DNA of 64,000 nucleotides, from contig CM065175.1 in assembly GCA_033026295.1 (NCBI GenBank), positions 14,335,837 to 14,399,836 of the forward strand, given 5' to 3'. This document shows, piece after piece, positions 22,001-36,000 of the stretch. How positions within the stretch are numbered: the first letter of the stretch is position 1; the number at the start of each line of letters is the position of its first letter. A model generated the notes under the pieces. The model had not been told where the DNA came from and searched no databases. It worked only from the letters and a program-made list of their open reading frames with translations. A program made the position numbers and the translations under genes. Source of the DNA: Channa striata. Taxonomy: Eukaryota > Chordata > Actinopteri > Anabantiformes > Channidae.

Positions 22001-25000
22001 ACTCAGCTGGTGTGAGTTTTCCACAATAAGAGCCAGAGAGGAGAAAATGAGGAGGAAAAGCAGACAAAAAGCAGCACAAAACACAGCAATTGGCAAAAAG
22101 TGTCAAGCTTGGAATAAACAACCCCTTTCCCCAAATGCCATCCATTGTGCCTTGTCTAGATAAGGCTTCTAAATCGGGCTGGAAAATGCAAGCTCCATTT
22201 CTCTATGTATGGAATTATTATCCCTTTGTTTTGAGTCAGGCTCTTTTGTCTTCCTCTTCCTGTGTGTGTGTGCTTGTTTGTGTGTGTGTGTGAGAGCGTG
22301 CGTGTGTGTGTGTGTGTACAAATAGACAGCAGTGCTGAGGTAGATGAACCAAAGAGTATGTCCCAAAGGGGACCCTGCACCCAACTCATGTTTGATCTGG
22401 CTACTAAGCTCATTATCATGACTCCTACAGAACTTCTGAGGGCTTGAAGGGGCACACAACAGATACCACCCACCAACTTGGGGCACCCAACACATGCTTC
22501 TCTGTGTTTTGACTTGGACTGTTGCAAAGAGCTTCAGCTTGTGCTTCTGCAGATGTCCTCATCTCTCATACCTTAATGCTGCCCGGGCTCTTTAGATCCT
22601 TTTTGTCCCACGCTGCATTCCAGCTGCACTCCCCCCACCCAGTCTCACTATCTTTTCTCCCATTCTGTGTTTTTGTGGCCAAATTGCAGTCTAACAGCTT
22701 TTTAAGAGCTGTTTTGCTGGAGTTTAATCCTCCTAGCCTCCCCTTTCAGCCTTTATTCCATTGTGAAAATCTTGGCTCAGACCTAGACCCCTTTTAGAGA
22801 GTGGACCCGCTCATCCATTCAGCCCACCCCAACTGCTCTGCTGATACCCCCACCCAGGGCATTCTCTTCCATTTCTGCATCTCTCTACTATCCAGCCCCA
22901 TCCTCTCATTCCCCTGCTTATCACTCACACGTCCACAGTCCGCGAGCCACGATCTCTGAAATCAATGCCTGCAGGCCTCCTTTGAGACTTATATAAGGTG
23001 TTACTAATTGTTGATTTGCTTTCTCCAAGGCTCTTTCTGTCATCACTCTGCCTTTCTAGACACCTTGTCAGTGCTCATCTCTTGCCAGACTCTCCCTTGC
23101 ATTTTCTCTCGCCATCTCATCCTCTTCTCTCTCCTGCATCCCCTGTCCCTTTCTCTCGCTCCCTGCATCCCCGGTGTGAAAATCACAGGGGTTTGTGTCA
23201 GCTTGTCAACACAACACTCAAGAAAGAAGGGTGGGGGGAACAACAGAAAAAAAGAGCCACTACATGTTAGAAAGACCGGAAAATGGAGGTGAGGTAAAAA
23301 TGGAAAAAGTGGGCTCCTGTCAGCTTCCAATTGCAAAGGAGCGGGCCTGAGAGGGGATTGATGGAACGCTGTAATCAGCCTGTCTCCAAGGCTGTCACCA
23401 TGAGGTTTTTCTCTGCTGGAATAGGGCGCCTAACACATCAGGGCAGCAGTGAGGCTGATCGCATGGGCGAGCAGCGGCAGAGTTTCTCCCTGGGTACCTG
23501 CTACAACAGATGCAGGGGATAGAGTAATAGAGTGGTATGCATACAAGAGAGGGAGAAGGGAGGGCGAAAAGGAAGTGGTTCAGGGGGGCCGAGAGTGCTG
23601 ATGTGACATAGTCAGTGTGTGACTGTACTGGAATTGGTTCATGCAGTGACTGCGCTGCAGTGCCCGACAATGTGCCATAAATACACTCATTCTTGTAGTG
23701 TCTTCTCACACTTGCCACACACACACACACACAAATACATGCACAGTCACTGTCACAGGCCCATATCTTTAGGGTTTCTAGTGGGCAGAAGCATCTCTCG
23801 GAGTATAATTCTAGCACAGCTTTTAAACAGCTCCCTCACTCTGTAGCCAAGAGCCAAAGAGCTGAGAGCTGACTTCATGTAGACAGATAGCAAGTGACTG
23901 GCTGGCTGGCAGGAGGACAGGAAATAAAAAGCCATATAAAAAAGAGAGAAAAGGGGAGGGAGTCAGCGGTGGCGGTATGAAATTGTCTGTACACATCAAC
24001 CAGCAGTGTTGACAAGATGGTGATTGAGCTAGTCTTGTCATTTCGTTCCTGCTTACCCCCTGGTGCTTTCACTGCAAGACAGCTGCTGGCTGGATCTGTG
24101 TCACAGTTCCAGCCCTCTTCTGTCCCCCCTGCTTCTCTTTTTGCTTCTTCTTTCTGTCTCTGAATCCCAGTTCCCCTCTCTACCCAACCACCGCCCCCCC
24201 CCCCCACACCCCACACCCCCCTTCTTCAGTGTTTGGATGCGAGGGCTTTCAGTATAATTCACTGCGCTTTTAAATCATTAACTTCTTGTGCTGTTTGCAA
24301 AAGCCTTGGTTTAGTGTGTGCACAACAGCTGACACGGTGGATAAAACAGTAGACAACATGTGACAAAACAGCAGCTCAAAGATGGGACGAGATTTTTCAA
24401 AAAAGTTAATCCCTGCTGAACACATGACAAGTAAACAAAACAAATAAATATATATACACACACATATATATATATAATAGATTAAAAATCCATAAAGCTA
24501 TGAAAAGATAATGTTAAAATTGCCTCCATCTCTTGCTTTTTCTAAAAGGCAGTGGAAATGATAACAAAGGAATTCTCCACATAGATTCTGTACTGGGACT
24601 CTGGGCCTGATGCCCTGGGGTGTCAATTAATTTAGTCTAGGGATTTGCGGCCTACTCTTCCTAATTGAGCCCAGTGGAGACCCCCTTGGCTCTTCACGAT
24701 AGGAAGTAGTGCGTTTCATAATTGATACTTTTTTCCCTTTATTATTATTATTTTTTAATGAGGGTGGTAATGTTGTAAATGTATGCATCTCATTAGAGTA
24801 AAAGGACCATCTATGCTATTGTTCACTTCTCCAGTGTTTGCTGCTGGTGAGATGAATAGGACAGACAATCTCATTCAGGAGCAGCAGTGACGCACTGAAG
24901 TCAAAGCTGTGCGCTTTTGTGTTTGCTGGAATATAAAACACAGCTAGCTCAGTGAGAGGCTCATTAGTGTTGCTTAATATGTGTGCTTTTTAAAGCTTAG

Positions 25001-28000
25001 AGGTTAATGCCCGACTTGCCTCCATTTCACTGGAGCTCTCTTTAATTTGATGCATAATTCTTTTTTGTCAGCAGCTGACAAGAGCCTCTTCAGAGAAAGT
25101 GGCTGAGCTGTGTTGTGAACTCTGCATCCAACGGGAACACAAAGGCACAAAAACACTTCTAATTAAACTTGTTTCAAATGTTTCCCTTCGCTTTCCTTCT
25201 CATGCTCACTCCACATTACGGAAGATATTTCTGAACGCTCGCATCTTCCCATCTCTCTGTCCAGAGAACATAACTCCTGGTGATTAAACAAATTACCTTC
25301 TTTCCCAGGAGAGGCACTGATCCAGTGAAACAATAAGTGTGTGATTTTGCAGCCACCTCTTTAGTTTTACAAACAGCCTTCAAATTGCCATTTATTAATC
25401 AATGTGTGTGGTTAGTCTGTGTCTAGAATTTCTGTTCCTTTTCAACTAGAGATGGAGAACAGGCAAGTTTTAATTTAACATCAAATTTTTAGTCTGTTCA
25501 TCAGATTGCCCATAACTTGAGACACTCTTTTAAAATTACTGATGACTAAGAGCTTTCACAGCACAAGAAAGGGAGGGAAAAATGTTACCTGCCGACCTCA
25601 ATACATCCTACTTTATGCTAAGAAAAAGAAGGGAAGAGGAAACTAATTTCCTGAAACTCCATTTCTTAAGTGTTGATTAGTAAAGGAGCATAATTACAGT
25701 GAAATGTGAAGTCAGGGTTTTTTCAGATTGTGCCGCTTCCTCTAGAAAAATCAGGCCATGATTAATGAATAAATGATTAATGAGTGAACTAATTAATCAA
25801 TTAATTATTAATCAAGCACTCTGAACAAGAAATGGGTATGATGACAGTGAACAGTGGATATTAGAGACAGTTAGGTTGTGTATTAGAGAAAAAAGTATTT
25901 AAGAATGTCGCCTGTTTTTTCTGTCAGTTTGTTTTGTCTTCCGTTCAGGGGAGAGTGAGGAAGACTCAGCCGTTGTCTTGAGCTTACTGAGTCAGCCTGC
26001 ACCATCTTGTCTTAGAGCACTGACCTCAAAATGCTGCATTTGCAAATTCCCTATATATCTTAGGGTCAGATGTTTAGGTTTTGCAGCAGTAAAGCCTGGC
26101 ATCACATTTGCCAAGTGCACAGATGATGTTTGCACCGGGATGTAAGAGGCCACGTGAGCTCTGAAAAGGCAAATGCAAAGTTCCACGCTCTGACCAGTTG
26201 TTGCCCCGCCTCCTCTCAGAATGTTCCGTGTGGGTCTCTACTGTGTGACCAGGCTGATGAGACATCACAGCAGGGACTGATGTATGAAATACAGGTTCTG
26301 AATGTAACTGTGATATACTGGATCGTTTCAAGTCAGGTTTGACCTTTTTTCCCCAGATATTAATCACTGCATGAAAGAATATATGTGTGACATATCCCTC
26401 CCCCAGGAACTCCACACACTTTATTTTTTGGCATGGCCTCCTTGTATACCTTAGTAGAGATGGGGGGGGATTTCAAATCTGCCAAACGTCCCCAGAGCTG
26501 GTAGGCAACAGGATATGGCACAGAAAATATTATTTTATAAGTTGATGGGTTTATTGTTTCTATAAAAATGCAGCATTACTCTATAAAGCTGCATTTTTCA
26601 CACCTCCCCCTGACACGTGGATATACAACCTCAAAGCAACAACATGAGAGAAGTATCTTTCATCCCTGCATATCTTTCCTGACTTTTAATGCTGGCCTTA
26701 TTAACAGATCTGTGAGTGACAGAGGCAGAGTGTGCACGGAAGAGTCTCAGGGGGTTTTGACTGAGGCAAGCACTGGAGCTGCAGCAAGCTGAGGGCAAGA
26801 TCATGCTTACGTTTACCCGCTCAAAGTGCTTTCTAAAGTTCTTTGTCTACCTTCCCTTTTTCCCTAACACTCGTTTAACGTCTCTGTACCATCTAGTCTG
26901 TTGTTTTCCACCGGCTGGACTAGTGCTGCATTCTGTCTTAATCATACCATGGCATTGCAGATTTCCTCAGAGTCAAGTGGGTGTGAATAGGTCTTTGTCA
27001 AGCTGGGTGGCTTGGCTCATTGGCTGTGAAAGCCCAGACATATGGTGGCTGTGTGTTGGGATGTATCATTGCAGAGAATGCCATGGGTCGGGCTCCCGAC
27101 CTTTGCCTGGCCTTTAACACCTCACCAGCTGCACCAATGGCTTGATGAACTTAAACACTTCATTGTGTATTCTGTTTTGGGGTGGAGTTTTTCTCTGAAA
27201 AAAGAACGTAGGGTCTGCAGTAGGGGCAGATGCATGCTATGTGACCGTTTTATCAAACATGTAACAGACAGATACACACTTTGTCACGGCACGGCGCGCG
27301 TAGAGCAATGCCGAACAGTAACAGTGCATGTATCTTTGATGGCCAGACTTCGACAGAGAAATCTCCTTTTGTCCTGGTGCGATAAGCCTGTTAATTAAGT
27401 GTCTAACGGAACGTCTACTGCAGTGACACAACCGGCCCAAATAAAACCACATTACTCGGGGAAATGGGTTCAACTTCCATTCACATGTCTGGTCATACTA
27501 CAAAGAAAAGATAAACAAACTTAAAACTTCTGAAAGACGTCTCTCTTTTCCCTTTTATGAATATGTGCTTTCAAAACAAGACGTTCTGTGCAGGTGACAT
27601 CTACTCAGAAGCCTCAGGTTTGGGACTCCGATAAACAAGTACAGCGTTACAGGCTCTTAGGCCCATGTGGTGAGATGATTGATCATTAGACAGAATGCGA
27701 AGATAACTCCCTTTGCGTGTCTGCTGGCTACCACTGATCCCATATCAGCCTTGCAGGATATGTTATGAATCACAGGAAGTTCAGATCAATCTATATAGAT
27801 TGTTGTACTTGATTGCAAATGAAAAAAAAAAAGACATTTAGCTTAACCACTTGAATGCCTCGGAGTCTGGCTGTGTTGGTGTGAATGTGTAGGTGTGTGT
27901 GTGTTGAATAAGAGCTTTTTTACTTAGTCCTTTTAGGTATGTCTGATATTTGTCAAGCGTTCCTACAATCTGTCATAGCCTCACTTATTTGCTTTGCTCA

Positions 28001-29945
28001 GTCCATCCTGCGCCTAAATCTCCCTTCTTTGAGGGATTCGTCTTTTAAATCTTAATTAAAACAGACTCCAAAGACACCCCCCCCCCCCCTCCCCCCCAGG
28101 GACTGGCTGAAAGCAGCTTAGAACAATCAAGAGGACGGATTAGAAGTGAGACGAAAAGAAGAGAAGAGGAGATGCAAGAGGAGGGAGGAGGATGAGGGGA
28201 ACAACAACGCAAGCGGCAGAGAAACCGATTGCGGGGACCGAGAGGAATGACCCCCTTCCTTCATCCCTCTGATCCTCTCTCCTTCCTTCTCTGCTCTGTC
28301 TCTCCCTCTCTCAGGGCTCGGGAGTCTTGCCCTGACCTATTGACATTCAGCTTCTCGGCAGATTAAGCAGCGAATGGAGCCTCTGGAAAGGGTAAACACA
28401 CTGGAGGAACAATGACCAACAGGCGGCAACCTTATTGGATTCTAATTAACTGCCAGGAGAGATGGCTGGGGGCATGTTAAGTGCTGTGGGACACAAGTTA
28501 GAGCCCCAGACATCAAATACCACAACTCACATCACCTGCACTCCCATTTCTTCTTTGTAGATCGTCTCTGTCTTTCCTTATCTCTCCCTGTATCTTGCTA
28601 TCCTTTACTGTTCTCCTCTCTTTCAATCTGTTTGTCCGCTGTTCCACATAGGGCCCATGAGAACGGCAAGCAGACGCTTTTAAAAGCACTCCTCAGAGAG
28701 CTATTTGCCATCCCTCTTTCACGATTTGCCTTTCTCTTTCTTTTCTCTCCTCTCTTTTTTAAACAAGGTGGAACGAGGCTCATCCCCCAGAGGTAGCTAT
28801 TTGAGCGATAAGGTTAAAATAGGCTGAAAAATTGGGAGAGATTATTTGATATTGAACAGATTGAATTATCTGGAGTGAGGGAGAGGGATGAAGGAGAACA
28901 AAATCATTTTTCTGCACCACCCTCAGGGAGGAGCACTACTGGGGGGAGTGAGGGAGCTAAAGGAGAAGGAGCATCATAAATCTGAAATATGACCAGTTCT
29001 TCCTCTGCTGCTTTTTTTTTTTTTTTACACCTATCCCAATTAGCTGACATGGTAATTTTAATGTGAAGTCCAAGCAGGTCTCATTCTATGTGTGAACTTT
29101 GGTGCAGTGGGTCCTGTGGCTTTTGAGTGGTCCCCTGATTAGGCCAACTCACAATGGTGCTGTGGTTTTCTGGGGGACCCTGTGTGGAACCACAACCGCT
29201 AATTAGATTGGTCTCATTAATGTGTTAGTGTGAGAGAGGGCCCTGAACATCATGGACTGAGGCTGACACAGAAGGGAAAACAGCGACGCCCCGCCAGAGA
29301 CAGGCCATCGTCACCTCAGTAAGCACATAAAGCAATTCATTAATTGGTGTGAAAACACACATGGAGCCACACATGCACAAACACACACACACACACACAC
29401 ACACGCAGACACACACTCTCACAGCTCAGCGCAAATACACATAGTAATGTTATGTGTGTTCCATGAACCCGTTGCTTGTTAACACATTACCTGGGATCAA
29501 AGCAGCAAAGGCTGGAAGGAGAGAGGACTAGAGGAGTCATTATTTGTCGAGGAAAATTGCAGCCCCGCGTTATGTTTGTCCTTTGGCAAACCTGGCAAAA
29601 TAGAGATCTCATCCATTTCACATAACGGAAGGATCTCTACCCTTGTTACCATCATGTGAGTGTCTCCAAAATCCTCAGAGGGCCGTTTTTTAATCAAAGC
29701 TGGGAGTAAATGAATCGGAGCTACAGTTGTGATCCAAGCCTAGGGGTATAAAAGGGATCCACATGACCACTGTCCATTTCCACACTATTACAGCAACAGT
29801 CATGGCTGTAATAGGTTGAATTGGACCATTGATTTCTCTCATGTGCTGTCTTTCACCCCCCAAAAAGTCTGTGCGAGTGCAAACATACACCCAGTTCTTT
29901 TCAGATAAAAACATCACATGCTCAAAGGCAGCTCAAACAAAACTC

Positions 29946-30030
<85 letters not shown>

Positions 30031-33000
30031 CAATATGTCCCGACTTGAGTTCTTGGGGAGTTAAACAAAGGACTGAGTTTAAATTGGCTTTTAAAGAACT
30101 CCCAGGCACAATCAGGGAGTTGACCTGAGTCACTATAGGGTGTCAGAGGACTGTTTGGAGAAAGAAGGGTAGTTAGGCTGAGGTCTATAGTGCGTTGAAT
30201 GGCTAATCTAAAGTGTGACAGCTCAAGAGCTTCGCTCGGCCTGCTTCAATGGGCCTCCTATCAGGTCTGACCGCCCCTCAATCTTTGGTCAGCTGTTTTA
30301 ACTGGCCTGTGATTGAGTAGCTTCATTAAGGTGCTACTTATCTTCCCGTGTATCACAGTGCTGAAAGGCTGGTGACATGCTCAACACACCCACACACCGC
30401 CTACACGTGAACCTGAGCAGATGCACAACTGCATTAGCACACAGAATATTCAACAACACATCAACTAAGAACATGCTCCTTTCCAATTAGTTAAAAGATG
30501 TATTTTCTTTTCTAAACTGTTCCAGTTTTAAGAAACTTTCAGCTCCTTTATTTTTACCAGACAACCTCCTCATGTCAGCTTTCATACAGCTTCACCCCCT
30601 CACAAGTTCTCTTTGGAAAATTGTCCCTGGCTATGTAGCCAGAGTGATTCCTTGTAGGATTTGGTGTAGAAGTGCAATGCCATCTGAACAAAATTGCAGG
30701 CCGGGTCACCCCCTAACCTCACACAGACGCAGACCCTCCCAAACAAGCAGCAACAAACAGCTTTCTGTAGCCACTTTGTGCCTTTGATCTGAAGCGGCAA
30801 AAAGATGAGCTCTGTCTCTGCATTCCTCTCTTCTCTTTTGCCCTTTTCTCTTTTACTTTACTATATTTTCTTATATCTCTCTTTCCTTTCCCGCTGAGCA
30901 GGTGTATTAAATGAGGTGACTATACCAGCAGCATTGGGCTGCACCTCAAAGTGCAGTCTGTGAAGAGGGCTTTTCTCTCCTTCCCTCTTATCTTTTATCC
31001 CCTCCATCGCCCCATCGCCTTTAGTCTCCCTTTTCCTCTCCCTTTATCCTTCTCCATCCCCTGTACTTCTTTTAACATGTTCCCTCTTGCTCCTGAATGT
31101 GAAATAGAGAGGGCCATGCCTTCCATCTATTTGAATTCAACTACCGCCTCTCTGTCTATCTCTTTCTCTCTCAGCCTATTGTCTATTTAGCTATACGTCT
31201 AATTATGCTGTCTCACTTATGTAATTAGCGCAAAAATAAATAGCTGCCACAGCTTTGTCTCTCCCCTTTACCCCTCCCGTTGCAGTCTCTGAGAAAACAA
31301 ATTATGGAGAACAATAGGTACAAATGGCTTCTGCACCAAACCACATGATGGATGCAGCCTGGGTTCCCTGCATCTCATCCCTTCCTTTTTCCCTTCCTCA
31401 CTCTACTCTCTTTACTCTCCCTCCCTTCTCCATTATCTCCAGCTCTATATGTCTCTGTTTGGAAGCGGGAGGACTTGAGCACTCTCTCGCCCAACTACCC
31501 TATCATTGTATGGCTGTATCATCTGTCTTCCCTTCTTGGCACTGACACTATATTCACACTGACATCATATTAGGCAAGGTCCTTTTTCTATTCCTTTCTT
31601 TCTCCTTCTTTCTCTGTTCCACTCTTACTTTCCCCTCCCCTGCTGTTGTCTCCACCGGCACTCTCTTCTCCTCTATCCCCCAGAGCATTCTATACACCAC
31701 AACTGCAAAGCAAACGCCTGGGACTTTTCTAAAGCAAACAGCCAGCATCCTGTGCCGTAGCCCCATCTGTGGATAGTCTGAGCAGGGAACAATCAGTCCC
31801 TCTCCTCCTCTGCTTCATACTCTTTCCAGCCCCCTGGGATCTGCACAGCACTAGGATGCCTCAGTCAGACGGGTGCAATGTGCTGGAACAATGGTTGGGT
31901 TGCTTCCTTCAGGAGGGATGTTAGGTTCACTTCAGCCAGCTTGGGAAGCACTTAGCCATATGTTTTTGCCCTCCTTGCTGAAGCTTCACAGGAATGTGGC
32001 AAAAGTAGAAGATCCCCCACTGTACACCCTCCTTGCCTCACATTCGTTCACCCCCGTCTCTACGACTCTGCACTCGTACACTGACACACACAACTGCTTT
32101 CTACAGGTCCAAGTGTACACCTGAGATCTAATGTGTAGCCTGAGGTGTTGAAATATCAACTTTCTTTTAATTCCCCTTAGACTTGCAGTCAGTTACACCT
32201 TTGTTGTTTTTTCCACCTCTGCCACGCTGGAAGAAAAACAGCAGGTTTGGTTTACATCAATACAAGCATATCCATTACCTGAAATGCTAGGCTCCTGGCA
32301 GTAAATCCCTTTGACCCCTCTGCCTTCCTTTCTTTCCCTCCCTCCCCCTATTTTCATGCTGAGCCCACTGCTGTCTCCACATAGGCTTTCTTAGGCCAAA
32401 CAGACAGCAGGAGAGAGACACACCTTATCCTCCCACTGGTTCAACTGCCACCCACGCACAACTGTTTCTCACATCTCCATGTGGCTCAATAACATTAACA
32501 TGTTTTGCCATTGAGGGAGCTGCAGTTAAAAGCTCAATCGATAAGCTTTGACTGACACCCCTCAGTTAGAGCAAATTGGCCGCCTTCTCTCACAGACCTC
32601 CCGGGGCGAGTTTCTCAAACCTGTCCGAAATTACCCGCAGGTAAAAATGAAAATAAAATACGCGGCTACACTTTCTCCAAACCGCCACCCTGCATACAGC
32701 AACACAGAGCAAAGAAAAAGAAAACACTGAGCCACATCCAACCCACTATTTTGGTTAACGGTTGAGTCACTAACACAATATTAGCCCTGGCGTTCCAAGT
32801 AGTTTGAACTGACAGGAAGGAGAGATGAAAAGAATAACGGGGGAGGGGGGCTGGACTTCAAGGAACGGGTAGTTGGAGTATTTAGTCCCACAAGAGTACG
32901 CACTGTTTCAATCATGAATAAAATCAGCAGCAGGCAGGCCGACCCTTGTTTCATTGAACGTGTTTTAGCCTTGTTGGTTCTGCAGATGACATGTCCTGAA

Positions 33001-36000
33001 AGCTGCAGCATCATTAATTAGACAGTTGGACTTTGACTAATCGCTCCAGAAAGGGCACACAGCCCTGAAGATGGCAAACACTCATCTTAGCTTATCATCC
33101 TCTGCCCCAGTGTGTGCCCTTGACCTCCGTGAGTGTGTGCGTTCCGTGTTGCTTTTGTGAGCTCCTCATGAGTCATTTCTGGATGATGTGCACATGCCAT
33201 AAGCCCTAGTAAACCCTGGTGAATATTTGAAGTCTTCTTTATAGTCAGTGTCACTGACAATCAAAATTCCAATGAGGAGAAAAAAAAGAGAAATTAAATA
33301 AAGCAGCATCAAGTGTTGAATAAATGTTGTCTGACGGTACTCCGAAGTGAACTTTTCTTTTTTCACAAGCCCCTTCTCAGCTGCCAGAATCCTTCTCCAA
33401 CAGAGCTATCTTTAATACAAGGTTAAGGAACACGGTTGGTGAAGATAACACAGGAACAGATATTGCTGCAATGCAGAAGATAAATTTCAATTTGCTGTTG
33501 GTTTCTGTGTCTCGGCAGGAGATATGAAATTCTTGTCTTGCAGGGCAAGAATTGATTGGAAAATAAAAATGAATGTGTGGTCTAGTATGTCTGTGATTTT
33601 TCTATTGTATGTTGGTTTCTGGGCTTATGGTATTTTGTAATGGTGATACATCTCTCTTGAAGGAAGTGACACTTACGTTTTAGGGGGAGATAAATGCAAT
33701 CCTATTCTTTCTTAAAATAGTAGCTGCCATATGAATGGACCGTTTCCCTGGGGGGGGGGGGGGGGTTTAATGACATGCACAGATTTAATCCCACTTTGTT
33801 CCTCTCTCTGTTTTTCCATTACTATGTTTGAAGAGAAGAATAAAAGCGTAAACAAGTTTGTGCTGTCCCCACCCATCTGTATGCTGATGATACACCCTAA
33901 AGTGCTGTAACTGAGGAAGAAGACTCCAGGCGATGGCAGGAAGCTGACATAGCCCCTCCATTGTCCCATTCCCTGTCATTTCCTCCTTGGATCCGCCGAC
34001 TGCCCCAGAGGAAGACAAGGTGAGGATGTGCAGAGACAGACACAAGGAGAAAGCGAAGACAAAAAAGAGGATAGGCGGGGAGAAGTAAAAATAATACTTG
34101 AGGAGTGCCATCCGCAGTTTGCTACCTGGATACTTTGGCTTCCTGTGTTGAGCCATTCCAGCATACACATCCAGTTAAGTTGCTAACAGCTGATAACAAA
34201 GCCTCAGGACAGACTGCCAAGTTCTTTATCTTTGTTTACCCGTGTGGCAAAGCTGATTAGAGACAAGCAACATTATGAAGCCCCATTGTTTCTTTTCTTC
34301 TTCCAAGTTTCTCCGTCTGTGCACATTTAGCAAGTATGTGAGCAGGAAGCGAGAAGGCAAGGGGATTTGTTTAGGTCGAGGGGCAGAAAGACAATGGCAT
34401 GTGTGCACGTCTTCAAGATGAGAACAAACAGTAGACTATTGTTCAAGACGACCATCATTCATTACTGTCTGTCTGGACGTAGTAAATTATTGTGAAACAT
34501 TTAGTCATTGACTCCACAACGGGTCTCGTATATAGATTAGCACATGTACATTGTTGGATTTGATTTGTAGCCACAAGTGAATCGAGAAAATTCAGATACA
34601 GTGTTCAGTACACGCAAGCAGCAAAACTATTACACAAAGCTCACACAGACAGGAAATCAAAGACGGCCAAAATTCATCTATATCTTTGCCATGACTATGT
34701 CTCCTAAATAATGCAAGACACTTCTGTTCAAGACTTGGCTGTGCGCGGATTCTGCTGTGTCGGCACTACTGGCTCAGTTGGCTCGGGTTCATGCCTCCAA
34801 ACTTTCTACCACTTACCTACTTTATTCTCACTCTCTTTCTATCACAGAAGCATACAGGGAATGAAATTGGAAGATGGAGAGGAATGAAAAAAGTAAAAAG
34901 GGAGACAGCAAGCAAGCATCAAGAGTATGAGCGCATGGCTGTGTGCGTTTCTGTGTGTGTTGGTGTGACAGCGAGACGGAGACAAGATTAACAAGATGGA
35001 GAAAAGGTTAATGATGCTCAGCGGTCTTCCTCAGTGTTTCCCCGCTCCTTGTCAGCTTAATCATCAACACACTGGTGACACATCCAAGACTTATCCCGGT
35101 AACATGACTCCCCTCCCTCCGTCCTACACCTCCCTCCCCATCTTAAACTCTGCTCTCCTCTGCTCATCCTGACTCCCTCCATAGGAATTCAAAGACTCGC
35201 TAGTCATAAAACAAGCACAGTTCCTAAAACAAACCTCTGGGGCCACGCTGCCTCTCCGATCCAGTGTATCTGTGCTGGGTGAGGAAAAGACAAATCACTG
35301 GAAATGGGAAAGGGAAAGATGATAGGGTGGGGAGGAGAGTCCTTGGCCGGAGCTTATCATTTCCTCAGCTAGATTTCAGCTCTCTGTGTTTGCTCGCATA
35401 AGGTGTGTGTGTGAGCAAGCTTTCAGCATTTGGCAAAAGTCTGCCTCTGGCCCATTAAGCAGATACGCTCCCATGTCCTCATGTTCCATAGTCACACATT
35501 CTGCAATCACGCAAAAAGACTTGTGGGAAGAAGCAAGGTGGAAAATTTCCACACCGTTACACTATAGTGAGACATGAGTGGCGACACGACTTAAGAGGAA
35601 GGGAGAAAAACTTGTAATCTCAGCTCACAGCCTTTGAACTTGGCCCGATGAGAGGCAAGCGACCCAAAGCAAAAGGTTCCAAAGAAGAGCTCGCTGAAGA
35701 TTACTCAGAATACTGATGCAGTGTGGAATCCAATTCCTCTGGGAGCCCAGGGGACTTTCCGAGAAAGTAAATTATCAGTGTTGTACAAGCCTGCATACAT
35801 ACAAATGTATGCTATATGCCATACACAAATTTCAAAGTAAAGCCATGTGCCATGGCCAAAATTTGATACTACAAATACATTCACGGGTGCAAGCAATTTT
35901 GAGCATCGGTGACTCGGTGTAAGACTGACACAGTAAATGAGGTCTAGGGTCTCTTAGGTTCTAATTAGGGCAGCTGTTACCATTTTCATTATTTGCGTGT

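Noticed and set aside
22156..22527. Open frames across the interrupted TG repeat
   Set aside because: Dinucleotide repeats keep frames open by chance. There is no homology or splice evidence.
29829..30133. Open frames on both strands encoding long His-Thr or Val-Cys repeats
   Set aside because: They are translations of the AC microsatellite, not genes.
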